A stretch of 12,085 nucleotides of DNA, taken from NCBI GenBank assembly GCA_004151065.3, contig NWUY0303921185.1, forward strand, positions 1 to 12,085, read 5' to 3'. The stretch is from Larix sibirica (lineage: Eukaryota; Streptophyta; Pinopsida; Pinales; Pinaceae). The position numbers were made by a program, and so were the translations under genes. Under the pieces are notes generated by a model. It worked only from the letters and a program-made list of their open reading frames with translations, had not been told where the DNA came from and made no database searches. Below, piece after piece: positions 1-7,852 of this stretch. Every line of letters begins with the position of its first letter. The stretch's first letter is position 1.

Positions 1-150
1 AATTTGGGATATAGATAATGAACTGGTGAGAGAATGGCGGATGGATTCAACTGATAGCTTAATAATTACACTTAGAACCATAGGAAAAACGAGTGTTGAT
101 AAAATTGAAAATTCATGTATTAGAACCAACCTAAGAAGGAATTATAACTT

Positions 151-216
151 GTTCTACAGAGGTCTTGTAGTGGTTCCGTAGAGGTTCTATAGTGGTTCTG
201 TAGTGGTTCTGTAGTG
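151..216. repeat. Six-copy 11-bp tandem repeat
   Basis: Six consecutive 11-bp units, consensus GTTCTGTAGTG, begin at 151, 162, 173, 184, 195 and 206 with no gaps. The last two are identical; the others differ from the consensus at one to four positions. A partial seventh unit (GTTA) follows. Similar GTTCTGYA words recur near 7753 and 7803-7830 in the putative 5' LTR of element A, so the array may be a remnant of the 3' LTR of that family. That link is inference. Confidence 0.85.
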
Positions 217-456
217 GTTAGGGATGAATGTTCTTTTTATCAAGGTAGGTGATCTATGGTTGTCGGTTGGAAAAGAAGAAAGATGAAGTAATAAAAATTA
301 CAATGAAAATTTACTGGTGGGTAAGAAAATTCTGAAAGGCCCTCTATAGAGAAGAGATATTTGCTATCAGCACTTTTGACAGGTTTTGTAGCTTGACTGA
401 ATGTGCCTGTAGGTGCTTGTACATAAAACTTACACAATTTTGTTAAAGCAAAAAAA

Positions 457-468
457 CCTCCTTTTTTT
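457..468 (-). other. Polypurine-tract candidate of element A
   Basis: Read on the minus strand this is AAAAAAAGGAGG, a 12-nt all-purine run downstream of the integrase, where a retrotransposon plus-strand primer is expected. The next bases on the minus strand are a T run and not an obvious LTR start (TG), so the call is weak. Other purine runs are possible in this AT-rich stretch. Confidence 0.25.
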
Positions 469-535
469 AATGAATGTGCCCTAAAGAAGAGTTTTCACAG
501 TCATCAGATTTATCTATTTATTTTTAACGGAAAAA

Positions 536-553
536 AATAATAATAATAATAAT
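536..553. repeat. (AAT)6 microsatellite
   Basis: Six perfect AAT units, flanked on the left by an A run. A simple sequence repeat with no visible functional role, lying just outside the integrase C-terminal remnant of element A. Confidence 0.9.
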
Positions 554-573
554 AAATCAATCATACCAGAGTT

Positions 574-599
574 GAATTCGAGACCAAGATCTCGAATTC
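574..599. repeat. Perfect inverted repeat, 10-bp arms, 6-nt loop
   Basis: The left arm GAATTCGAGA (574-583) and right arm TCTCGAATTC (590-599) are exact reverse complements around the loop CCAAGA. It could fold as a hairpin in RNA or single-stranded DNA. It lies 20 bases past the AAT run and just downstream, on the minus strand, of the integrase remnant of element A. There is no T run typical of a bacterial terminator. Its role is unknown. Confidence 0.85.
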
Positions 600-619
600 T
601 TTGTTGTGCTAGCAGGTAG

Positions 620-1013
620 AGATATTGCAAATAAATGCATCTCTGTATAATGGTTTCTTGTAGAGCCTTAATCAATGACCATTGGCCATCAATGGAGTCT
701 TCTCACCATCAATAGTACGCAATCACACTGTGCCATTTTCATAGACAGTCTCAATTTCATATGGTCCCAGCCATCGATTAGAGCTTCCCCTTGAAGTCTT
801 TGAACCTGAAATCATATAATAATCCCTAGTCTCCTACCTTGAATTTCTTATTCTTGGTGAACTGATCATGTCATTTTTCTCTTTGTTGTTGTATGATGGC
901 AGCATGTTGCAGTGCAAATTGAAGGAGCTTTTCAAGTTCATTAATCTATTCCAATCGGTTCTTTTGTGCTTCAGAAAGATCCATTCCCAACTGTAGTGCA
1001 ATCCTTAAAGTTT
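620..1013 (-). pseudogene. Element A integrase C-terminal domain, degenerate
   Basis: Continues the integrase after a stop (1014-1016) and a frame change. One frame reads a helical, Gln-rich stretch (ending HAAIIQQQREK) followed by the lysine-rich FTKNKKFKVGD. After another frame change near the WLGPYE motif it reads an end with NGH and LRLYKKP. This matches the C-terminal module of plant Ty3/gypsy integrases, which binds DNA and helps position the integration complex. Several in-frame stops are present; TGA stops interrupt the tail before LRT and before LRLYKKP, as expected from Arg or Trp codon decay. No chromodomain is visible. The sequence loses coding similarity below about 620. Confidence 0.75.
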
Positions 1014-1531
1014 TCACTTTATCTCAATAGGAAAAGTGACTTGTTTCCCATACACTATCTCGTAGGGAGTGATTCATGTCATTCTCCTACAAGTTATTAT
1101 GTAAGCCCATGAGGATTCTGGAAATATATCATCCCAATCCCGAAGATGAATCTGGATTGTCTTGGTCAATATTGCTTCTACAAATTTGTTGGTTCCTTCC
1201 ACCTGTCCAATTTCTTGTGGGTGTTATGGTGAGGTCACCCTATGTTTGATTCGATATTTTTTTGTGATGGACCCAAACAGTTTTGAAGTAAATTGAGTTA
1301 TGTCGTATCTTACTATCTCTCGGGGAAATCCAAATCGAACAAAAATTTCCCTAAAGAGGAAATCTAAAACTTCCTGTTATGTGGCTCTTGGTAGTGCCTT
1401 TTCCTCCACCCACTTTGTCACGTAGTCTGTCCAATCCAAGATATATGCTTTGTGCCATGATGGAGGGTTATTGGGCCCTATAAAGTCCAAATCCCATTTC
1501 TCAAAAGGTTCTACCATCAGCTAGACTTGTA
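1014..1531 (-). pseudogene. Element A integrase catalytic core, inactivated
   Basis: The DDE core that would join the element's cDNA to the host chromosome. A single frame holds the whole core, with the first Asp in LDFIGP (codon 1487-1485), the position of the second Asp at codon 1307-1305, and the Glu in GQVEGTN (codon 1199-1197). The spacing between the second and third sites is exactly 35 residues, the canonical DX35E. The second site is Tyr (context IVRYDITQF), so catalysis is lost. Stops interrupt the frame at 1521-1523, 1377-1379, 1224-1226, 1074-1076 and 1014-1016. The rest, including ITPYEIVYGKQ, is well preserved. There are no frameshifts in this 500-bp stretch, so decay has been mainly by substitution. 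Confidence 0.9.
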
Positions 1532-1635
1532 TTGGCATATCATCTATTTGAAGGGGATGTCTTGTCCTCTGGAAACTTTCGTAGTGGCATCTCATCTGAT
1601 TGAAGGGGGTGTCTTGTCCTCTAGAAACTGTCGTA
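1532..1635 (-). repeat. 52-bp tandem duplication in the integrase zinc-finger tail
   Basis: Two adjacent 52-bp copies, 1532-1583 and 1584-1635, match at 45 of 52 positions. On the minus strand both encode a peptide of the form Y(E/D)SF(Q/stop)RTRHPLQ, the end of the zinc-binding region and the linker to the catalytic core. Since 52 is not a multiple of three, the duplication shifts the reading frame at the copy junction. Both copies carry Tyr and Phe where family integrases have the two zinc-binding Cys, while only the copy at 1584-1635 has a TAG (1621-1623) in place of Gln. The Cys losses therefore precede the duplication and the stop follows it. Confidence 0.9.
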
Positions 1636-2030
1636 ACTCTTGACATACTCCCGGGAATCTTTGAAAATGGTATGCCAATAGTATATGAGGTGCAGCACTT
1701 TGTATGTAGTCCTTTTATCTACAAAATGTCCTCCATAGGGCCCGTCATGACAACCTTTCATAATGTTGTAAACTTCATCTTCTCTTACGCAGCGCAGAAT
1801 TATCAGATTTGACCCTATGTAGAAACGGTATCCCTCAATCCAGGAAAATCTGTTGTTGCACTGAACAATTTGTTGTCTTTCTTTTGGTGAGAGATGCATC
1901 GAAATTCTTTCTGCAGCCAAATAATTTGCAACATCTACAAATCTGGGTGTATTAGTGGACACTACAAACAAGTGTTCATCTGGAAATACATCTTCAATAG
2001 GTGGTGATCCCTCATTATTAGTCAGACTGG
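1584..2030 (-). pseudogene. Element A integrase N-terminal zinc-binding domain, degenerate
   Basis: Follows the RNase H end (KENLVADFLS) in the same frame, with an open stretch from about 2073 down to the stop at 1621-1623. After a connector of about 70 residues comes the HHCC zinc region: CHDGPYGGHF supplies the two His, then YKVLHLIYYW and FKDSREYVKSYDSF. At the two Cys positions the sequence reads Tyr and Phe, so the finger cannot bind zinc as in relatives. This domain normally multimerises integrase and helps bind LTR ends. It is followed by the second copy of a 52-bp duplication and then the catalytic core. Confidence 0.85.
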
Positions 2031-2490
2031 AAAGGAAATCTGCTACCAAATTTTCCTTTCCTATTATGTCCACAATTGAAATGTCAAATTATTGTAATAG
2101 CAGCAATCACCTAGTCACTCTGCCATTAGTAATTGGTTTGTTCATGAAGTACTTAATGGCGGAATGATCAATGTGCATAGTTACTAAGTACCTTGTAATA
2201 TAGTGATGGAACTTGTTGATAGTCATGAATTCCTTTTCTATCATTGTGCAATTCAACTCTGCAGAGGTCAAATTTTTGCTAATGAAATATATGCCATAGG
2301 TATTATGTCCTTCTTGTTGGCCCAAAACTCCTCCAATGGTTGTATCTGAGGTGTATGTTGATATTATGAAAGGTAGGGATCATTTAGGTCCTCTCATGAC
2401 TGTTTCTATTGATACTTTATGTTTCAATGTTTCCCAAGCCTTTTGACAAAAATAAGACCATTCAAATTCTGCATGTTTAGACATCAGCAA
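2031..2490 (-). pseudogene. Element A RNase H domain, inactivated
   Basis: RNase H removes the RNA strand of the RNA-DNA hybrid during reverse transcription. From about 2480 one frame reads KHAEFEW, PFIISTYTSDTTIGGVLGQ, YFISKNLTSAELN, EKEF, HIDHSAIKYF and finally VADFLS, the usual motif order. The catalytic Glu (EKE) and later Asp (IDH) are kept. The first catalytic Asp, expected two residues before the S of TSD, is Tyr (codon 2355-2353). A few residues are missing in the helix after EKEF. Stops interrupt the frame upstream of PFIIS, after GRVTR (2104-2106) and again after LLLLQ. The domain runs in frame into the integrase, as in an intact pol polyprotein. Confidence 0.85.
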
Positions 2491-3149
2491 AATAGAGGAC
2501 GAGTTATTTTTTAAAAATGTTGCACAAACCGTCTGTAGTAGCCTGCATAGCTTATGAAGCTATGTACCTCTTTTTGTGATCAGGACACTGCAAAGCTAAG
2601 AATTACCTAATTTTTTGTCGGGCCTACTTTGATACCTTCAAGTGAAATGAGATGGCCCAACACAACTCCCTCTGTCAGCAACATATTACACTTCTAGCTA
2701 CTAAGACACAGGTTCACTTCCTTGCCTCTGATAAGTACTTTTTCTAGATTCTCCAATGCTTTTTCAAAGTCTTCCCCATGGGAGGTAAAATCATCCATGT
2801 AGGCTTCCATGATTTCATGGATATAGTCTGTAAATATGCTCAAAACTTCCTACTAAAATGTAGTAGGCGCGTTGCATAACCCAGATAAAAGGACCTTGTA
2901 TGCAAATGTTCCCCATGGACATGTGAATGTCATCTTCTCTTGGTCCTCTGGCGCAATAATAATCTGATTGTATCTATTGAACCCATCCAAGAAGGAGAAG
3001 AACTTTTCTCCAATGAGTGTTTCCAACACTTGATCAATAAAAGGCAGTATAAAGTGTTCCTTATGAGTTGCCTTATTTAATTCCCTATAGTCCACACAGA
3101 TGCACCATTTCCCATTCTTCTTAGGGACCACAACCATAATGTTTTGGAG
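2490..3149 (-). pseudogene. Element A reverse transcriptase, degenerate but with RT Asp residues kept
   Basis: From 3137 the frame reads VVVPKKNGKW, CVDYRELNKAT, FLPF-type FILPFIDQVLE, then motif A FFSFLDGFNRYNQ (Asp codon 2987-2985), PEDQEKMTFTCPWGTFAYK and LCNAPTTF. Two consecutive TAG stops (2852-2847) follow. The same frame then continues to the catalytic box YMDD at 2801-2790 and to the thumb motif FISYAGYYRRF. All three Asp of the polymerase site are retained. Family members have roughly 17 more residues between ELQ and VVVPKK; here they are missing, and the upstream frame joins with a one-base shift near 3150. More stops occur in the thumb, and a frame change near 2490 leads into RNase H. 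It cannot make a full enzyme. Confidence 0.9.
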
Positions 3150-3706
3150 TTCTTTTTTACTATCTCACGTAATGTGGAGTTCATTTTGCACTACGGTTGT
3201 ATGATTGGCCTGCAATTGTCCTTGGTGTATTTATGGTGTGTGCATAAGTCAAGATGGAGACCATTTGTGTCTCTATAGTCTCATACGAATGCATCCTTGT
3301 GTTTCTGCAACACTTGAGTGAGTTGCTTTGTTTGTTGTACTGCCAACTGAGAACTAATCTTCAACTTCTTCCCAAGTTCAATCTCCATTTCTTTGATGGA
3401 AGCATTTGTGGTATCAATGAAAGGCTTCAGAATTATTTCAAAATTTGAAGAGCTGGATAAGGAGTTTTTATTTTGGGCAGTAGGATCAAACATAGAATTC
3501 AAATTTTTACAAGTTTTTGGATATGCAATACTAGAATTTATCAGGAACTGATCGATCATGTCATCTTCAGTTTTTTCTTTCCTGGCAAGGAATTGCTCTA
3601 TTGCAAAGAGTTGTTGAGTATTATATTCTTCATTTGATTCTTCACCATTTGGCCACAGCGGTATCTCTTGTTCTTTATTTGGATTCAGAGGAGGATAAAG
3701 TGTCAA
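3150..3706 (-). pseudogene. Element A protease-to-RT linker region of pol
   Basis: One frame runs from LTLYPPLNPNKEQEIPLWP through an acidic, helix-prone stretch (FLARKEKTEDDMIDQFL) to LQKHKDAFV, then a TGA (3281-3283, at a Trp position in relatives), DYRDTNGLHLDLCTHH and YTKDNCRPIIQP. This is the spacer between protease and the RT fingers, including the conserved block before RT that ends in REIVKK. It is in the same frame as the protease, separated from it only by a TAG at 3707-3709. A one-base shift in the A run near 3150 then breaks the join to RT. No separate function is known for this spacer. Confidence 0.8.
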
Positions 3707-4344
3707 CTATTTGACAACATTGCCATAGGAGATATTCATGTTTCCTGGTCTGCAACCAATATAGGCATCAGTAGTGGCCAGCCAAGGTCAACCAAGAATT
3801 AAGGGGTATCCTCCTAGATTTGATTTCGTCTGTAAAACCATAAAATTTGTAGGGTACTCCCATGAGTCTAATGAAATGAAAACATTCTCGATAATTCCCT
3901 CTGGTTTAATAATAGATTGATCTTCCAACTATAGAACTGTAGGAGTTTCTCTTAGATTTGTGAGCCCCAATATTTCCATTCTCTGGTTTGTCAATACATT
4001 GATGGTGGCTCCCAAATATATCAATGTGTTAGGAAGAGAGACATCATTTATTTTCACTTTCACCACAGGACTACCATGATATGAATATTTAGTAGTAAGG
4101 GTTTTCCCCAGCATCAAAGATGCTAGATCGTCAATAACATGGACTGTTTGGGGATCCTTTTGTTTCCTTCCTGGTATCCTAAGGCATAACTCCCTAACAA
4201 ATTTAGAATAAATAGGGATGTCCTTAATACCTCTAAATAGTGGGATATTCACACATACATTTTGTAGCTCTCCCATAAAATCAAACTCTGGTTGAGTTAG
4301 TGGTTTGTCTATGTTTAGCCTCTCTAGGTATGGAGGATGTTGGT
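3707..4344 (-). pseudogene. Element A aspartic protease, catalytic Asp replaced
   Basis: The pepsin-like retroviral-type protease that would cut the Gag-Pol polyprotein. After a lead-in (HPPYLERLNID) come the preceding helix block (IPIYSKFVREL, GRKQKDPQ, LASLMLGK), then the flap and active-site region. The active-site motif reads LIYLGATINV: Tyr stands at the catalytic Asp (codon 4018-4016). Downstream, LEDQSIIKPEGIIENV and GGYPLILG are well kept, followed by PWLATTDAYIGCRPGN. Stops occur at 3929-3931, 3788-3790 and 3707-3709, all in one frame with the following linker. The frame differs from gag by a shift in a run of nine T (plus strand 4344-4352). Without the Asp it could not cleave. Confidence 0.88.
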
Positions 4345-6190
4345 TTTTTTTTATGTTGGTTGTGGTCTCATGGAAGGGGAGGGAGGGATATGTTCTTCTA
4401 GATGGTTTCGAATAGTTTATGGTATCTTTTATGTATCCTCCTTTGTAATTACAGGAGAGGTGGTTTTATTGATATTCCTCCCAAAGCGTAATTGAATATC
4501 ATGGCAGTCTATGGACGTAATGGAATAAGTGGTATAATTCATTGGTTCTGCAACTAATGTTGGATGCATAAATTTATAGTTGGGGTTAGGGGCAGGCTGT
4601 GTAGGAAGCAGTGGCCTAGGGGGTGGGTTACCTAAAGGTAATTTTATTTGAGTTTACGGTGGTAGTTGCATTGGAGGGAACTGAGGTTGTTGGAGAGGTT
4701 GTTGTTGGAATTGTTGTTGGTTTGTAAAAGTAGGATTTCTCCAATTTTGTTGCCATGGAAAATTCTAGGGGTATGGAGGCATCCACTGTTACTATTGTGG
4801 ATGAGGGAGAGGAGGGAACCAAGAAGGAGATGGTTGAGACAATTGTGAATTGTTCCAATATGGATTATATGCTTGCATAAAATCATATGTTATACCTGGA
4901 GATCACGGCTTCCATGGACGTTTTTTATATATGAAACAAATAGGTTCCCCTTATGCTCCTGCTGCAGCATATATGGATTTTAGACCAAGAAGTGAGGGGT
5001 GGTATTTGGTGGTATGCTCTTCATCACAGATCCCACAGATTTCATCCTTGTCCAATGGGCAGTCCTTCAGGGGATGCTTCTTTCTTAATTTAGGTTAGAA
5101 TATTGCCAAGGCTCGATCTTCTTCCTGTTGTCTCTTCTTGGCCTATAAAGCATACAATTGGGAACTCAAAGAAATCAATATATCAGTTTTTAATTCATCC
5201 AACAAGTTACCCATTTCCATCCTTGTAATACCCTCCCTAGATGTCTTTACTGTTTTGGATAATGGATCACGAGGTCCTCCTCTTGATCTAGAGACATTTC
5301 TTAAGTATCGTCTACATAGTTCACAGATCTCACCATACTTTAGTTGGGATATATATCATGATGCCATTAGGTTCAATATCTCAAGGAAATCATCTATGAT
5401 CCCACGTAGCAGCAAAATATTCAATGGCTCCTCGTCAAGTGTACTATGTTTAGACCTCTTCAAATTATATAGGAACCTATCCACATAGTCTTATAGGATC
5501 TTGTCCTCATTTTCTGATATTATGAATATGGCTTCTTTATGATCTTTGTTCTTGCAGTAATCTTGATACTTTTTTAGGAAATCCTTCTTCATTTCTACCC
5601 ATGTTGAGATGTTGTCTCCACCCAACCCCATGAACCAACGGAGTGTTGCATTATTTAGTGTGGTTGGAAATAGATTTATTTTTTTACCATATGTGACATA
5701 ATCATAGCTTCTGCAAAGGACATCCAACTCAAACAGAAATGTGTCTAGGTCTTCACTGGCCATACCATGGAAATTTTCCAATGTTGAATGAGGGATACTC
5801 TTCATTTGTGTTGTAAGTGTATCCATTGGGTTTCGAATTAGAAACTCGAAAGTGATAGTGTCTTCTCCAGTAGGAGTTTTTCCCTCCTCTCCTGCCATGT
5901 CTCTCCAAAAGTCCTTGAACCCTTGTAGGGTTGTAGATTCTACAGAAGTTGGTGAATCAGATACCTCTTGTTCTTCATTGCTTTGTGTATCAGAATGAGG
6001 TTGTCCCTCAACATAGTATTCTTCTAGTGGAAAAACCCCCGCTTAGGTTGAGGAAGCATTATCTTCTACAGGGTTAATGAAATGCTCATATTCTCCAACA
6101 GGTGAACTTCTCTTTGAGTTGTCACTCCTTGCACCTCTTCCCCTTATTGATCTCCCTGAATAGTTAGTTTCTTGAGGGATTTTATTAGCA
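4345..6190 (-). pseudogene. Element A gag, long single frame broken by stops
   Basis: Gag packages the element RNA into cytoplasmic particles. The frame begins near 6190 with a Ser/Arg-rich stretch. An ATG at 5898-5896 gives the longest clean part (135 codons). The capsid-like retrotransposon gag domain is clear: FHGMASEDLDTFLFELD, LRWFMGLGGDNISTW, MKKDFLKKYQDYC, DYVDRFLYNLKRS. It is followed by a zinc-knuckle region with KKHPLKDCP and ICGICDEEH, in which the first two Cys and a later Cys are lost, and then a Pro/Gln/Asn-rich tail. Stops lie at 6043, 5488, 5143, 5095, 4951, 4903, 4792, 4789, 4765, 4654, 4429 and 4417 (lowest base of each). All are in one frame, with no net frameshift until the T run at 4344-4352. 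Confidence 0.88.
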
Positions 6191-6352
6191 TAAACAAATA
6201 TTCCTATGTGATCTCTAATTCAACACATGAATTATAAACATAATGAAAACTTCACAAAAAATTATATGCAGAAGAGAATCAATCAATCTAGCTAAATCAA
6301 TCACACACCCAAAAACTAATTCAACCAATAGGGATACAATGACTTTGGTAGC
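6191..6352 (-). other. Untranslated leader between primer binding site and gag of element A
   Basis: About 160 bases of AT-rich sequence between the putative primer binding site and the first recognisable gag residues. No coding similarity is visible. In LTR retrotransposons this leader carries packaging and dimerisation signals, but none can be identified here. The exact gag start is unclear, because no well-placed ATG opens the N-terminal part in frame. Confidence 0.5.
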
Positions 6353-6370
6353 TCCCTAGAAATGGTGTGA
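6353..6370 (-). other. Degenerate primer binding site of element A
   Basis: The plus strand reads TCCCTAGAAATGGTGTGA. Compared with the primer binding site usual in Athila/Tat elements (plus-strand form TCCCCGGCAACGGCGCCA, as I recall it), 11 of 18 positions match, and five of the seven differences are C-to-T or G-to-A. Its place fits: about 160 bases upstream of gag, directly inside a potential LTR end (TG at 6374 on the plus strand). Such changes fit decay by deamination of methylated cytosine. Confidence 0.5.
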
Positions 6371-6372
6371 AA

Positions 6373-7852
6373 ATGACGATATTTTCAATTACCTTCCAAT
6401 AATTCATAAAGCAATCAAAAGTTTTTCATTAATTTTCAAACCAGGGGTTATGTAAACTTTCGAGCTACCATACAAAATATATGCCAGACACTGCAACTTA
6501 AGTTAGTTAATAAAACTGAAGTTGAAATTTACCTTAAGAATTAGATCGACGAGAGACTAAAACCTTGGAAAGGTTGCTTTTAACTAATCTTAAATAACCC
6601 GACCAATCAAATGATAGGAAACCACTAATTGAATTCAAGGTGAGCTTCATCTAAATTCTCAAGTGCACAAAAGAAAATGCAGAAAGAAATCAACTACTAC
6701 AGGTCTAGAGTTCAACCCTACGAAGGAAATGAAATCAATCTTCACTCATTTTGATTGTTGAAAGAGAACCAATCAATCACTTACTCTAACTAATAGATCT
6801 ACCAAAGAAACTACTAATTAACAAATCATTCATAACAACACTGAAATAAATAATCTACGAGAAATTAATGATTCTACTATCAACATCAACTTCACAATTT
6901 GAATAAAAGAGGGATAATTACAGAGATCATCTAATGCTTCCAGAATAATTCAGTTATCGAGTATGAATCATCAATACTTACTCATTCAATCTCATATTCC
7001 ATCTTTTGATCCATAATAAGAATTCCAATCATCAGTGATAACAAACAAACCCAATCCAGAGATATGATAAAATATGAATAAATAAAACAAATCACTCACT
7101 CCAATTCTAACTAATGAACTCATGTAGAAATTGACCTACGCAACTATAAGTACAATCAACTCTTGTCCACCAAATGGGGGCCTACCTTCGGAGATAGGGG
7201 CTAAGAAATCCAATCACTCACACCAAACCAGTATTATCAACACATTGAATAGAAGCCAACAACAGCACACTTCTATTGATATGAAAATGAGTTACGGATT
7301 ATCCACAATGTCTGTCAATGTTTGGCTAACTTCCCTAAGAGGAGATTAAGAGTTATTATTTTTCATAAATCTACGGAGAGACTAACAGTTCAAGATCTAT
7401 GGTCTATAGTTACAACAGAATTCCAAATATAGTGCACCATTCTAACTTGATTCTCCTATTATTACATATACCAATTAAAGAAATTGATGTTGTGGACATA
7501 GGATCAAATATGATGATGATGATCTATGAACTAATGTGATTCCAATCTATGTGAGATAATCGAGAGTAACTATAAGCTGCGGAATGTTTGAATAGTTTCC
7601 ACAGCTTCCTAAATTAGTTACAGAATCATTGCGCTTGGTTCCGCAGCTCAAAACGAGATGATCATGAGACTTCATATCCAGTTGTTTCCATGTTGTAATA
7701 ATCCCATGACTCTCAGAGATAAGGAATTAATCTCCTCGGTCGATGTCATGTCGGTTCTGCATCCCTATAAAATAGGTTCTCCAGCTCCTACATGCTTAAA
7801 TAAGTTCTGCAACTCCTTCTGTAGTACTTTCTATAGCCTCCAAAACTGTAAC
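6373..7852 (-). repeat. Putative 5' LTR of element A
   Basis: About 1.48 kb of AT-rich sequence without coding similarity, lying upstream of the primer binding site on the minus strand. The inner end begins TGACG on the plus strand (minus strand ending ...TCA). A candidate outer end is CTGTAACA, ending at 7852, which reads TGTTACAG on the minus strand. A length near 1.5 kb is reasonable for the Athila/Tat branch. Recurring words (CAATCAC, CTAACTAAT) and GTTCTGCA motifs near the outer end suggest low-complexity LTR sequence. No target-site duplication or matching second LTR was recognised, so the outer border is tentative; another possible end lies near 7902. Confidence 0.45.
7764..7776. promoter_or_regulatory. 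Palindromic TATA-like box in the putative LTR
   Basis: CCTATAAAATAGG has exact 5-bp inverted arms (CCTAT/ATAGG) around AAA, and so gives a TATA-like element on both strands. It could have been the LTR core promoter, but it lies only about 80 bp from the assumed outer LTR end, which is short for U3. Such boxes also occur by chance in AT-rich DNA. Confidence 0.2.

Larger units (their letters stand above)
1..619. other. Non-coding stretch beyond the integrase end of element A
   Basis: No convincing gene on either strand; the short open frames here have no recognisable domain. The stretch lies just past the 3' end of element A (minus strand), where a 3' untranslated region, polypurine tract and 3' LTR would be expected. 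It contains an 11-bp tandem repeat (151-216), an (AAT)6 run (536-553), an inverted repeat (574-599) and a purine-rich tract on the minus strand (468-457). By eye I found no extended match to the putative 5' LTR, so the 3' LTR is too diverged, deleted, or outside the window. Confidence 0.5.
620..7852 (-). mobile_element. Degenerate Ty3/gypsy LTR retrotransposon (Athila/Tat-like), element A
   Basis: A nearly full-length element can be followed on the minus strand in canonical Ty3/gypsy order: putative 5' LTR, primer binding site, gag, protease, reverse transcriptase, RNase H, integrase. The order of integrase after RNase H excludes Ty1/copia. RT motif A is written FLDG, the protease site is of the LGA type and the integrase ends with a WLGPYE module. 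Together these are typical of the Athila/Tat branch of plant elements, as known from those families. All coding parts carry stop codons, at least three frameshifts are visible in pol, and catalytic residues are lost, so it is a non-autonomous fossil. The outer LTR border near 7852 and the 3' end below 620 are uncertain. Confidence 0.85.

Noticed and set aside
151-216. Possible CRISPR array
   Set aside because: The 11-bp units are contiguous with no spacers, and the context is a eukaryotic retrotransposon.
240-437. 65-codon minus-strand open frame with a hydrophobic end, possible small membrane or env-like protein
   Set aside because: Short, no recognised motif, no supporting context beyond position after integrase; env-like origin cannot be supported.
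4666-4848. Plus-strand open frame rich in Leu, Arg and Glu, looking like a small leucine-rich protein
   Set aside because: It is the antisense of the Gln/Asn/Pro-rich gag tail of element A; CAA and AAC repeats read as TTG and GTT on the other strand.
4628-4886. Two overlapping minus-strand open frames rich in Thr/Ser or Asn
   Set aside because: They are out of frame with gag; the real gag frame through this stretch contains stops but continues the Pro/Gln-rich tail.
5138-5488. 116-codon plus-strand open frame
   Set aside because: It lies antisense to the gag domain, which is clearly recognisable in the other direction; no domain is seen on the plus strand.
7131-7349. 72-codon plus-strand open frame in the putative LTR
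   Set aside because: No recognisable domain, and it lies in non-coding LTR-like sequence; this length is expected by chance in a window of this size.
7510-7521. Short ATG trinucleotide run
   Set aside because: Only four units; not above chance in AT-rich sequence and with no visible role.
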